Numbered from the stretch's first letter, positions 29,269-38,458 are shown. The stretch: 64,000 bases of DNA from Alphaproteobacteria bacterium (GCA_024642465.1 JAHEBA010000001.1:95341-159340); one strand, 5' to 3'. Notes: generated from the letters alone by a model not told the origin. A program made the numbers and translations.

Positions 29269-30177
29269 TCAGGTGCTGGCCATGATTGGCGCCGATTGCT
29301 CGATTCCCGCCAGGCGGCAGGTGCGCTCGACGAGATCGGACCGGTTCATCGTGTAGATGTGCACGTGGTCGACCCCTTGAGCCGCCAGCCGCACGATCTG
29401 GTCTGCGGCAAGCTCGCAGGCCTGCTCCTTGTGCTCGGCAGAGTGGGACGGCAGCCGGTCGAACATGTCGAAATACTCATCCGGAATGCGCGCGCTGCAC
29501 TTCTTTGCAAACGACGCCACCTTGTTGAAGTCGTGGATCAGCAGGATGCCGGGAATGATGGGCTGGTAGATGCCGGCGGCGCGCACCCGCTCCATGAAGT
29601 CGAAATAGTCGCGGTTGTCGAAAAAGAACTGGGTAATGGCAGCCTTGGCACCGGCTGTCAGCTTGCGCTTAAGGTTGGCAAGGCAGGCACCCGCCGACGC
29701 CGACGCCGGATGGACTTCCGGATAGGCGGCAACATAAACGTCGAGATCGCCGCGCCGGGCCAGTACACGGGTCAGGTCGATGGCATTTTCATATCCGCCG
29801 GGGGACGGTTCATAGGGACCCGAGACGCCGGGCATGTCGCCTCGCAGCGCCAGGATGCCCTTGACCCCTTGAGCTGCGTATCGCTCGACCACAGCGTCAG
29901 TCTGCTCGCGCGTCTGGCCGGCACAGGTCAGATGGCCCACCACGTCGAGGCCGCCATGGTTGATCAGCTGGCCGATGGTGCCGAAGGTTGCTTCACGTGA
30001 GCTGCCGCCCGCTCCGTAGGTCACCGACACGAACTCCGGATCGTACCGGGCCATTACGTCGGCAAGCTCGCTGATCCCGTCCGCCTGCATGGTCGAGCGG
30101 GCCGGGAACACTTCGAAAGATACTCGTGGTCCACCGCCAAGCTGGAACCGGCCGGAAGGGGCATGGAAGATCGACAT
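29269..30177 (-). CDS. metF: Methylenetetrahydrofolate reductase
   Basis: 'VSFEVFPARSTMQADG', 'FVSVTYGAGGSSREATFGTI', 'FFFDNRDYFDFMERVRAAGI'; start at 30177 preferred because GGAG lies upstream and the palindrome abuts 30192. Confidence 0.93.
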   Translation of the reverse strand: MSIFHAPSGRFQLGGGPRVSFEVFPARSTMQADGISELADVMARYDPEFVSVTYGAGGSSREATFGTIGQLINHGGLDVVGHLTCAGQTREQTDAVVERYAAQGVKGILALRGDMPGVSGPYEPSPGGYENAIDLTRVLARRGDLDVYVAAYPEVHPASASAGACLANLKRKLTAGAKAAITQFFFDNRDYFDFMERVRAAGIYQPIIPGILLIHDFNKVASFAKKCSARIPDEYFDMFDRLPSHSAEHKEQACELAADQIVRLAAQGVDHVHIYTMNRSDLVERTCRLAGIEQSAPIMAST

Positions 30178-30192
30178 GAGCGCATTCTCCAT

Positions 30193-30208
30193 ATAAAGAT
30201 ATCTTTAT
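30193..30208. promoter_or_regulatory. Perfect 16-bp palindrome ATAAAGATATCTTTAT upstream of metF operon (SahR-like candidate)
   Basis: Read directly; half sites identical to 9772-9787. Confidence 0.65.
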
Positions 30209-30265
30209 GTATTTCTTTTAAACGCTCGTGTCAATTGTTATGGTCCCCCGCAGTGCGGAAGGGGC

Positions 30266-30820
30266 TTAGCATTGCGGCATTGGCGAAGTGGCGGAAATCC
30301 GGGCTTGCGGCGGGCAATACAGGGTGCGGCCCCAGACTTGCCCGACCAGGTCCTTGCCGAAGCTGTGGTGTGGCTCTTCCTCGAGCAGCATGAAACCGCG
30401 TGCTTCGTAGATGCGCCGGGCGACCACCAGCACGTCGTTGGTCCACAGGATGATGCGCGAGTATCCGGCATCGCGGGCAAACGCCAGGCACTCGTCGACC
30501 AGCCGTCCACCGAGGCCACGGCCGCGAACGGCATTGTCGACGAACAGCATCCGCAACTTGGCCGTTTCATCGTCCGAGCGGACCACGAATACCGAGCCGA
30601 CCACCTCGCCATTGCTGACCGCAATCCAGCCGCGCTCGAGGCCTGGCTGGAAATTCTCGATGAATTCTGCCGCGATGCGGCTGGCCATCATCTCGAAGGT
30701 CCAGTCCCAGCCATACTCCCGGGCATAGAGGATCGTCTGCTTGTGCACGGCCATGCTCATGTCGCCGGGCAATGGCTCTCGCAATTCGATAGGGTACCGG
30801 GCGTCGTCTGAGCGTGTCAT
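30266..30820 (-). CDS. GNAT family N-acetyltransferase
   Basis: 'LRMLFVDNAVRGRGLGGRLVDECLAFARDAGYSRIILWTND'. Confidence 0.9.
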   Translation of the reverse strand: MTRSDDARYPIELREPLPGDMSMAVHKQTILYAREYGWDWTFEMMASRIAAEFIENFQPGLERGWIAVSNGEVVGSVFVVRSDDETAKLRMLFVDNAVRGRGLGGRLVDECLAFARDAGYSRIILWTNDVLVVARRIYEARGFMLLEEEPHHSFGKDLVGQVWGRTLYCPPQARISATSPMPQC

Positions 30821-30827
30821 GACGCAA

Positions 30828-30854
30828 ACAGGGCCAGCACGAGACCGGCCCTGT
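30828..30854 (-). terminator. Hairpin terminator downstream of universal stress protein gene
   Basis: ACAGGGCC...GGCCCTGT inverted repeat between the two minus-strand genes. Confidence 0.55.
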
Positions 30855-30889
30855 CAACACTCTTACTCTAATTGGGCGCCAGACGGGCG

Positions 30890-31300
30890 TCAGCGCATCA
30901 CCAGCACCGGGCACTGGGCATGGCGCACCACCCGTGCGGCAGTGGAGCCGAGGAAGTAGTCTGCCAGCCCGGGCTTGTGCGATCCGATCACGATCAGGTC
31001 TGCGCCAAGTTGATCGGCTGCATCGAGAATGCCGCTGCCCGCCGTGCCATGGCGCAGGTCCGGCTTGGACTTGATATTGTTGGCCTTGGCCAGGTCGGAC
31101 AGTTCCTGCTCAACCGCCTTGTGGGTCTTTGCCAGCAGCTCCGGCGAAATTTCCACCGCGGCATAGGCTGGAATGTCATGCACGACATGGGTGATGTGGA
31201 TCTCGGCGTCCTTGCCGCCCACCTGCCTGGCGACGTTGATCATCTGGCCGGCCAGCGCACCGTGCGACAGATCCACCGGAACGAGGATTTTCTTGAACAT
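30890..31300 (-). CDS. Universal stress protein (UspA family)
   Basis: 'MFKKILVPVDLSHGALAGQMI...DLIVIGSHKPGLADYFLGSTAARVVRHAQCPVLVMR'. Confidence 0.93.
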   Translation of the reverse strand: MFKKILVPVDLSHGALAGQMINVARQVGGKDAEIHITHVVHDIPAYAAVEISPELLAKTHKAVEQELSDLAKANNIKSKPDLRHGTAGSGILDAADQLGADLIVIGSHKPGLADYFLGSTAARVVRHAQCPVLVMR

Positions 31301-31382
31301 TTCGACAGCCCTCCTGATTTCAGCGGCCGATGCGGCCCGCCTGGATAATGATTAAGCCTCACATGAGCGCCGCGAGACGGCA

Positions 31383-31396
31383 TTGATCCGTATCAA
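31383..31396. promoter_or_regulatory. FNR/FixK-type box TTGAT-CCGT-ATCAA
   Basis: Exact TTGAT-N4-ATCAA between divergent usp and mttB#3. Confidence 0.7.
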
Positions 31397-31528
31397 CATG
31401 GTGGCCGGGCGGCCGCTTGCGGCGCGCACTGGTCGCAATTGCTCCATGACAGGACGTATCGCCGGAAGAAGCCTTTGCCGAGCAGGCCTATCTAGGAGTG
31501 AGTTTTCTTCAACAGATGGACAAAACCC

Positions 31529-33100
31529 ATGTCTGCCGAGCCCGAACTGTCTGCTGAACCCTCTGCCGAACGCCGTGGCCGCCGTAGCGGCGGTGGCGCG
31601 GAAAGCCGCCGTGCGGCCCGCCGTGGCGGCGGGGTCAAGGCGTTCCGTTACATCAAGCGCGAGATCCCGCTCTATGAAGTACTGGGTGAGGAAGGCCTCA
31701 CCCTCATCGAGAACAACTGCGAAAAGGTTCTGCAGGAAATCGGCATCGATTTCCGTGATGACGCCGAAGCGCTTCAGATGTGGAAGGACGCCGGCGCCGA
31801 CGTGAAGGGCGAGCGCGTGCGCTTTCCCAAGGGGCTGGTGCGCGGCCTGATCAAGACGGCACCGTCACAGTTCACCCAATATGCCCGCAACCCCGAGCGC
31901 AATGTAGTGATCGGCGGCGACCATACGGTTTTCGCGCCGGTCTATGGTCCGCCCTTCGTGCGCGACCTCAACGGCGGGCGCCGCTATGCCACCATCGAGG
32001 ACTTCCGCAATTTCGTGAAGCTGGCCTACATGGCGCCTGCCATGCACCATTCCGGCGGTACGGTTTGCGAACCGGTCGACATTCCCGTCGCCAAGCGCCA
32101 CCTCGACATGGTCTACAGCCACATCCGCTACTCGGACAAGCCGTTCATGGGCTCGGTCACCGCGCCGGAGCGCGCCGAGGACAGTGTGGCGATGGCCAAG
32201 ATGGTGTTCGGCGACGACTTCGTCGACAACAACTGCGTACTCATCAACCTGATCAATGCAAACTCGCCGATGGTGTTCGACGACACCATGGTGGGTGCGC
32301 TCAAGGTCTATGCCCGCGCCGGTCAGGCCACCGTCATCTCGCCGTTCATTCTGGCTGGCGCCATGTCGCCGGTGACGGTGATCGGCACGCTGACCCAGAT
32401 CCTCGCCGAAGCGTCCGTCGGCATGGCTTTCGCCCAACTCTGCCGCCCCGGCGCGCCGGTGGTGTTCGGTACGTTTGCCTCGTCCATGTCGATGCAGTCT
32501 GGCGCGCCTACGTTCGGCACGCCCGAACCCGCTCACGTGCTGTTCGGCGCAGCCCAGTTGGCCCGCCGTCTCGGCGTACCGTTCCGTTCCGGCGGTTCCT
32601 TGTGCGCCTCCAAGGTGCCTGATGCCCAGGCTGCGCACGAAAGCTCCAATACGCTGTTCCCCGGCGTGCTGGCCGGCGTGAACTTCATGCTGCACGCCGC
32701 CGGCTGGCTGGAAGGCGGTCTGGTATCCAGCTACGAGAAGTTCATCATCGACTGCGACCAGCTTTCCATGATGCAGCGCTTCACCAGCGGCGTTGACCTG
32801 TCCGAGAACGGCCAGGCCCTCGACGCCATCGAGGAGGTGGGACCGGGCAATCACTATCTCGGCTGCGCCCACACCCAGCGCAATTTCGAGGATGCCTTCT
32901 GGCGCTCGTCGGTCGCCGACAACAACTCCTTCGAACAATGGTTGGCCGAAGGTTCGCTCGATGCCGCTCAGCGGGCAAACGCAACCTGGCAGCGCCAGCT
33001 TGCCGAATACGTTGCTCCGGACCTCGACCAAGGCATCGACGAACAGTTGCAGGCATTCATGTCGACCCGCAAGCTTTCGCTCCCCGACAGCGTGTCCTGA
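31529..33100 (+). CDS. MttB family methyltransferase #3, non-pyrrolysine
   Basis: 'LTLIENNCEKVLQEIGIDF', 'AGAMSPVTVIGTLTQILAEASVGMAFAQLCRPGAPVVFG'; N-terminal 'ERRGRRSGGGAESRRAARRGGG'. Confidence 0.92.
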   Translation: MSAEPELSAEPSAERRGRRSGGGAESRRAARRGGGVKAFRYIKREIPLYEVLGEEGLTLIENNCEKVLQEIGIDFRDDAEALQMWKDAGADVKGERVRFPKGLVRGLIKTAPSQFTQYARNPERNVVIGGDHTVFAPVYGPPFVRDLNGGRRYATIEDFRNFVKLAYMAPAMHHSGGTVCEPVDIPVAKRHLDMVYSHIRYSDKPFMGSVTAPERAEDSVAMAKMVFGDDFVDNNCVLINLINANSPMVFDDTMVGALKVYARAGQATVISPFILAGAMSPVTVIGTLTQILAEASVGMAFAQLCRPGAPVVFGTFASSMSMQSGAPTFGTPEPAHVLFGAAQLARRLGVPFRSGGSLCASKVPDAQAAHESSNTLFPGVLAGVNFMLHAAGWLEGGLVSSYEKFIIDCDQLSMMQRFTSGVDLSENGQALDAIEEVGPGNHYLGCAHTQRNFEDAFWRSSVADNNSFEQWLAEGSLDAAQRANATWQRQLAEYVAPDLDQGIDEQLQAFMSTRKLSLPDSVS

Positions 33101-33391
33101 CCAATATTTGGGCGGTGTTGGCAACGGGTTGTAGCAGGGCCAGGCGGCTCAATCTGTCGCTATGGCCGCTGCATGTCTCAAAAGCGCATTTACATGTCGT
33201 GTTTTGGTGGTGCGGGTGGCGTTTACCTGCTGCCATGCTGCCATTCGCTCATTTGCCGTACGCTGGTGAGTGTTTCTGGCCCCGGGGCTTGCGTACATTT
33301 GCACGGCTGATAGGGTTGTAAACAGTGCTGTCCAGTTATCTGTGCGGATGGCCGGCACGCGTTGTGATAATCGGGAGGAGGAACCCCAAAC

Positions 33392-35056
33392 ATGTCTGAC
33401 AAGGAAAACATCTGGATTCCGCGGCTCAAGCAGTATCTTGCCGACGGCCAGATCGACCGCCGCGAATTCGTCCGCTATTGCTCGCTGCTGGGCATGTCGG
33501 CAGGTGCTGCCTACATGTGGGCAGGCAAGATCACCGGCCAGCCGTTCGCGCCGCCGGCCCGCGCCGCCGAAATGCCCAAGGGCGGCATCCTCAAGATTTC
33601 GATGCGCGTTCCGAAGGTCGAGACGCCGCATACCTTCTCGTGGATCTACGACTCCAACATCACCCGCCAGCAGGTTCGTTATGCAACCCGCACCGGTGTG
33701 GACAACGTGACCCGTCCTGACCTGTGTTCCTGGTCGGCATCCGATGACCTCAAGACGTGGACCCTGACAGTCAATGACGTTGACTGGTACAAGGGCGGCA
33801 AGCTGACCGCCGAGCAGGTCGCCTGGAATATCAAGCAGTGCCTTGATCCAGCCGTTGGCTCCTCAGTTGTGGGCCTGATGAAGGGCTACATGCTGAAGGA
33901 AGTCGACAGCGGCACCAAGGACGACAAGGGCAACCCTGTCATGACCACCGAGTTGTGGGATGCCAATGCCATCGAGGTCAAGGACGACAAGACCTTGGTG
34001 CTGAACCTCAAGGAAGCCCAGGTGGCTGTGCCGGAACACATGTTCCACTATCCGTTTGCGATCATGGACCCTGCAGAAGGCGGCAAGTTCGGCGTCGGCT
34101 CCAACGGTAACGGCTTCTTCGAGCTCGTCGAGTTCGAGGTCGGCCGCAAGGCCATCATGAAGCGCCGCGAGGGTGCGCCCGGCTACATCGATGAAGTGCA
34201 CTTCATCGACCTGGGCGACAACACCGCTGCCGAGGCTGCAGCCCTGCAGTCGAAGCAGGTGGACGGCTCCTACGAAGGCAACGTCGAGCAGTACGACCTC
34301 TACACCAAGATGGACCACGTGGAGCTATACGCTGCGCTTACTGCCAACACCGGTGTGGCCCGTCTGCGCCTCGACCAGAAGCCTGGTGATGACGCCCGTG
34401 TCCGCAAGGCATTCCGCCTTGCAACCGACGTGGCCAAGGCGACTGAAATCGCCGTTGGTCCGCACGGTGCCGTGGCCGAGCATCACCATGTCTGCCCGGT
34501 TCATCCGGACTACAAGAAGCTGCCCGAGATGACCCGCAACGTCGAGGAAGCCAAGAAGCTGCTGGCGGAAGCCGGTTATGCCGATGGCCTCGATGTTGAA
34601 CTCACCTGTAAGCCCGACCCGGCGTGGGAACTGGCTACGGTGGAAGCCATGGTCGAGCAGTGGAAGGAAGCCGGCATCAACTGCAAGATCAACGTGCTGC
34701 CGTCCGCCAAGTTCTGGGACGTGTGGGACAAGGTGCCGTTCGGCTTCACCTCGTGGGCGCACCGCCCGCTCGGCTTCATGGTGCTGGGCCTTGCCTACCG
34801 CACCGGCGTGCCGTGGAACGAGTCGGCTTACTCAAATGCCGAGTTCGACGAGACGCTCACCAAGGCCGAAGGTACGCTTGACCTTGAAGCCCGCAAGGAG
34901 CTGATCGGCAAGCTCGAGACCATCATGCAGGAGGATGGCCCGATCATTCAGCCGCTGTGGCGCAAGATCTTCATTCCGATGGACAAGAAAGTGAAGGGCT
35001 TCCAGTTGCACCCGACCCGCTACTTCTTCTGCGAAGAGTACGCCGTCGAAGCCTGA
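33392..35056 (+). CDS. ABC transporter substrate-binding protein (Opp/Dpp family 5) with Tat-like signal
   Basis: 'DRREFVRYCSLLGMSAGAAYMW...PPARAAE' leader; SBP family 5 motifs. Confidence 0.85.
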   Translation: MSDKENIWIPRLKQYLADGQIDRREFVRYCSLLGMSAGAAYMWAGKITGQPFAPPARAAEMPKGGILKISMRVPKVETPHTFSWIYDSNITRQQVRYATRTGVDNVTRPDLCSWSASDDLKTWTLTVNDVDWYKGGKLTAEQVAWNIKQCLDPAVGSSVVGLMKGYMLKEVDSGTKDDKGNPVMTTELWDANAIEVKDDKTLVLNLKEAQVAVPEHMFHYPFAIMDPAEGGKFGVGSNGNGFFELVEFEVGRKAIMKRREGAPGYIDEVHFIDLGDNTAAEAAALQSKQVDGSYEGNVEQYDLYTKMDHVELYAALTANTGVARLRLDQKPGDDARVRKAFRLATDVAKATEIAVGPHGAVAEHHHVCPVHPDYKKLPEMTRNVEEAKKLLAEAGYADGLDVELTCKPDPAWELATVEAMVEQWKEAGINCKINVLPSAKFWDVWDKVPFGFTSWAHRPLGFMVLGLAYRTGVPWNESAYSNAEFDETLTKAEGTLDLEARKELIGKLETIMQEDGPIIQPLWRKIFIPMDKKVKGFQLHPTRYFFCEEYAVEA

Positions 35057-35080
35057 TCTGTCAGGCAGAGCAAAAAATCC

Positions 35081-35116
35081 CGCCCTTCCGGCCACTTGCC
35101 GGGAGGGCGTTTTCAT
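35081..35116 (+). terminator. Rho-independent terminator after SBP gene
   Basis: CGCCCTTCCGG...CCGGGAGGGCG followed by TTTTCATTTT. Confidence 0.75.
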
Positions 35117-35182
35117 TTTGCCGTTTGACGGCAGACCCCCGGATAGTCCTAAATCATATGCAGGCAAACGAGGGCTCAACAC

Positions 35183-36295
35183 ATGAATTCCAGACAATCC
35201 ACCGCCGGCTTCATGGCGATGAAGGGGGCGGGCTACTACTCAAAGGCCACGATTGGCGCCAAGCATGTGATGGACAACGCGGCCGGTCTTGTGCTCGACG
35301 CCATCGAGCGCATGGCGCCTGCTGATGACGGCACCATCTTCCGCGCAACCGACATGGGCGCGGCAGACGGCGGCACGTCAGTGGACCTTTGGCGCCGCGT
35401 ACTGAAGGACGTGCGCAAGCGGGTTCCCTCGCGGCCTATCGAGATGGTCTATACCGATCTTCCGCGCAACGACTTCGCCCAGGTCTTCCGCATGATCCAC
35501 GGCCAGACCGACATCCAGAGCTACTATCCCGAGATTGATGACCTGTACGTATTCGCCTCGGGCACGTCGTTCCACCAGAACATCTTCCCCGCGCAGACCC
35601 TGGACCTCGGCTTCTCGGCAACCGCATCGCACTACATTTCTTCCACGCCGTGCAACATCACCAACCATGTCCACATGGTCGGTGCGACGGGCGCGGAGCG
35701 CGAAGCTTTCGAGAAGCAGGGGGCGAATGACTGGGAGACGATGCTGCTGCAGCGTACCCGCGAACTCAAGCCCGGCGGCCGGCTGTGCCTGTTCAACTTC
35801 GGCATCGACGAGGAAGGCCGTTACCTCGGCCATACCGGCGGCGTCAGCATGTTCGACGAGTTCAACCGCCACTGGCGCGCGCTGGCCGACGATGGCGTCA
35901 TTACCGAAGCCGAGTACCTCAACACCAACTTCCCGCAGCATTACCGCACTGTGTCCGAGTTCATTGCGCCGCTCGAGGACTCGTCCAACCCTGTCTACAA
36001 GGCCGGGCTCCGGCTCGAGCATATCGAGACCCGCGTGGTGCGTTGCCCGTTCGAACAGGACTTCACCGAGAATCACAAGGACGCCGCCCGGTTCGCGGTC
36101 GAGTACCTGCCGACCTTGCGCTCCTGGTCCGAGGCCACCTTCCTTGGCGGGCTCGATGCCTGGCGCGGTTCTGAAGAGCGCCAGGACATCATGGACGAGT
36201 TCTATGGCCGCTATCAGAAGGCGGTGGCGGCAGCGCCAAAGGGGCACGCGATGGACTATGTGCACGCCTATCTGATCTGCCGCAAGGAAGGTTGA
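35183..36295 (+). CDS. SABATH-type SAM-dependent carboxyl methyltransferase
   Basis: 'MKGAGYYSKATIGAKHVMDNA', 'ATDMGAADGGTSVDLWRRVL', 'VYTDLPRNDFAQVFRMI', 'ASGTSFHQNIFPAQTLDLGFSATASHYIS', 'LKPGGRLCLFNFG' follow SABATH order. Confidence 0.8.
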   Translation: MNSRQSTAGFMAMKGAGYYSKATIGAKHVMDNAAGLVLDAIERMAPADDGTIFRATDMGAADGGTSVDLWRRVLKDVRKRVPSRPIEMVYTDLPRNDFAQVFRMIHGQTDIQSYYPEIDDLYVFASGTSFHQNIFPAQTLDLGFSATASHYISSTPCNITNHVHMVGATGAEREAFEKQGANDWETMLLQRTRELKPGGRLCLFNFGIDEEGRYLGHTGGVSMFDEFNRHWRALADDGVITEAEYLNTNFPQHYRTVSEFIAPLEDSSNPVYKAGLRLEHIETRVVRCPFEQDFTENHKDAARFAVEYLPTLRSWSEATFLGGLDAWRGSEERQDIMDEFYGRYQKAVAAAPKGHAMDYVHAYLICRKEG

Positions 36296-36304
36296 GACGG
36301 CGCA

Positions 36305-37318
36305 ATGACCAAAAAGACCACGACGACGCTCGACATCGAGAAGGCCCGCCGGCTTGCCATGCGGGCGCTGACGAACAACGGTGCCGCGCGCGCCAACGTA
36401 CGCTATCTGGTCGACCAGATCATCGATAGCGAAATGGTTGGCATGGCCAGTCACGGCTTCTTCTGGCTGCCGGTCTACGTGTCACACCTGAAATGCGGCA
36501 AGGTTGACGGCAAGGTGAAGCCCACCGTCACCCGCCTGTCACCGGTGGCGTTCCGCGCTGATGCGCACTCGGGCTTTGCCCATTCTGCCATTGAGGCAGG
36601 GTTCAGGAAGCTCGTACCGGCTGCGAAAAAGTACGGAATTGCCGCTCTTTCCGTTACCAACTCCTATAATTGCGGGCGTCTTGCGGGTCACACCGAAAGG
36701 CTCGCCCGCGAAGGCCTGCTGGCATTCGGCTTCACCAACGCACCGGCATCGATCGCGCCGCCCGGAGGCAAGAAGGCCGTCATCGGCACCAATCCCGTCT
36801 CGATGGCCGCACCGGACGGCAAGGGCGGCGTTGGCTTCGTGGTGGACCAGTCCTCGTCCGTCGTCGCCAAGTCCGAGGTCATGCGCCATGCCGCCCGTGG
36901 CGAACCGATCCCGGCCGGCTGGGCGCTGGACGCAGACGGCAACGTGACCACCGATCCGAAGCAGGCCACCACCATGGCGCCTGCTGGCGGCTACAAGGGC
37001 TTCAACCAGGGCCTCATGGTCGAAACCATGTCGGCGTTGATGTCTGGCGCCACGCTTGGCTCGGCCATGTCCCCCTTCGCGACGGATGCCGGTGGACCCT
37101 GCAACTCCGGCCAGTTCTTCATCGCCATCGACCCGGAAGGCTTCTCCGGCGCACTGTTCGCCGACCGTTTCGCGCAACTCGCCGCCAGCATCGGCGCGCA
37201 GGGGAACGCCCGGCTGCCGGGCATCCGCCGGCTGCAATTGCGCGAGAACAGTGCCGCAGCTGGCACTATTGAGGTGGACCGCGAACTGGTAAAGCGGGTG
37301 AGAGACCTGACCTGCTGA
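36305..37318 (+). CDS. Ldh family (malate/L-lactate dehydrogenase type 2) oxidoreductase
   Basis: 'MVGMASHGFFWLPVYVSHLKCG' and 'GKKAVIGTNPVSMAAPDGKGGVGFVVDQSSSVVAKSEV'. Confidence 0.92.
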   Translation: MTKKTTTTLDIEKARRLAMRALTNNGAARANVRYLVDQIIDSEMVGMASHGFFWLPVYVSHLKCGKVDGKVKPTVTRLSPVAFRADAHSGFAHSAIEAGFRKLVPAAKKYGIAALSVTNSYNCGRLAGHTERLAREGLLAFGFTNAPASIAPPGGKKAVIGTNPVSMAAPDGKGGVGFVVDQSSSVVAKSEVMRHAARGEPIPAGWALDADGNVTTDPKQATTMAPAGGYKGFNQGLMVETMSALMSGATLGSAMSPFATDAGGPCNSGQFFIAIDPEGFSGALFADRFAQLAASIGAQGNARLPGIRRLQLRENSAAAGTIEVDRELVKRVRDLTC

Positions 37319-37342
37319 GCTGTTACGGGAGCACCTGACTGC

Positions 37343-38458
37343 ATGGCCGTAGACTACGAGATCGATTGCGTTGTGGCCGGTGCGGGTGTCATCGGCCTCG
37401 CCATTGCCCGCGAACTGGCCCAGGCGGGGCGCGAAGTGCTGATCCTCGAGTCGCAAGAAGCCTTTGGCCGGGGCGTATCCTCGCGTTCAAGCGAAGTCAT
37501 TCACGCCGGCATGTACTACACGCCTGGGTCGCTGCGCGCGAAGCTGTGCGTCAAAGGCAAGTGGCAGCTCTACGACTTCATGAAGAAGCACAATGTCGCT
37601 CACACCAATTGCGGCAAGCTGATCGTGGCCACCTCGGACGAGGAGGTGCCGATACTCGAGACGATCATGCAGAAGGGCGCCACCAACGGCGTCGATGACC
37701 TGACGCTGCTCGATCAGACGCAGGCCCTGGCGCTGGAGCCGGCGCTGTCGTGCAAGGCGGCCATTCTGTCGCCGTCCACCGGCATGATGGACTCGGCCGG
37801 CATCATGCTGGCGCTGCTGGGCGAGGCCGAGAATGCCGGCGCCTCGCTGGCCGTGCGCGCACCCGCGACCGGAGGGCGCGTCGGCGGCTCGCTAATCGAG
37901 ATTGACACTGGCGGCGACGAGCCGATGACCATCGGCTGCAACCTGTTCGTCAATTCCACCGGCCTGTATGCCCCGCATGTGGCCGCAAGCCTCGAGGGGC
38001 TGGACGCCAGCCACGTACCCACCGCCTATTACGGCAAGGGCAGCTACTTCTCCATCACCGGCAAGGCGCCGTTCACCCGGCTGATCTATCCGTGCCCCAT
38101 CGTTGGCGGGCTGGGCGTTCACCTCACCATCGACGTCGGCGGGCAGGCCCGCTTCGGTCCGGATGTCGAATGGGTAGACGAACCCGACTATGAGGTCGAT
38201 CCGCGCCGCGCCGATGAATTCTATGCGCTGGTGCGCAAGTACTGGCCCGGTCTGCAGGATGGCGCCTTGCAGCCGTCCTATGCCGGCGTCAGGCCGAAGA
38301 TCGTACCACCCGGCATCCAGACCCAGGACTTCCGCATCGACGGTCCGGACCAGCACGGTGTGCCGGGCCTGATCAACCTGTTCGGCATGGAAAGCCCCGG
38401 TCTGACATCGTCACTCGCCATTGGCCGCTACGTGATGGATATCGTCCGTTCCATGTGA
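37343..38458 (+). CDS. FAD-dependent oxidoreductase (LhgO/DAO family)
   Basis: 'CVVAGAGVIGLAIARELAQAGREVLILESQEAFGRGVSSRSSEVIHAGMYY'. Confidence 0.92.
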   Translation: MAVDYEIDCVVAGAGVIGLAIARELAQAGREVLILESQEAFGRGVSSRSSEVIHAGMYYTPGSLRAKLCVKGKWQLYDFMKKHNVAHTNCGKLIVATSDEEVPILETIMQKGATNGVDDLTLLDQTQALALEPALSCKAAILSPSTGMMDSAGIMLALLGEAENAGASLAVRAPATGGRVGGSLIEIDTGGDEPMTIGCNLFVNSTGLYAPHVAASLEGLDASHVPTAYYGKGSYFSITGKAPFTRLIYPCPIVGGLGVHLTIDVGGQARFGPDVEWVDEPDYEVDPRRADEFYALVRKYWPGLQDGALQPSYAGVRPKIVPPGIQTQDFRIDGPDQHGVPGLINLFGMESPGLTSSLAIGRYVMDIVRSM

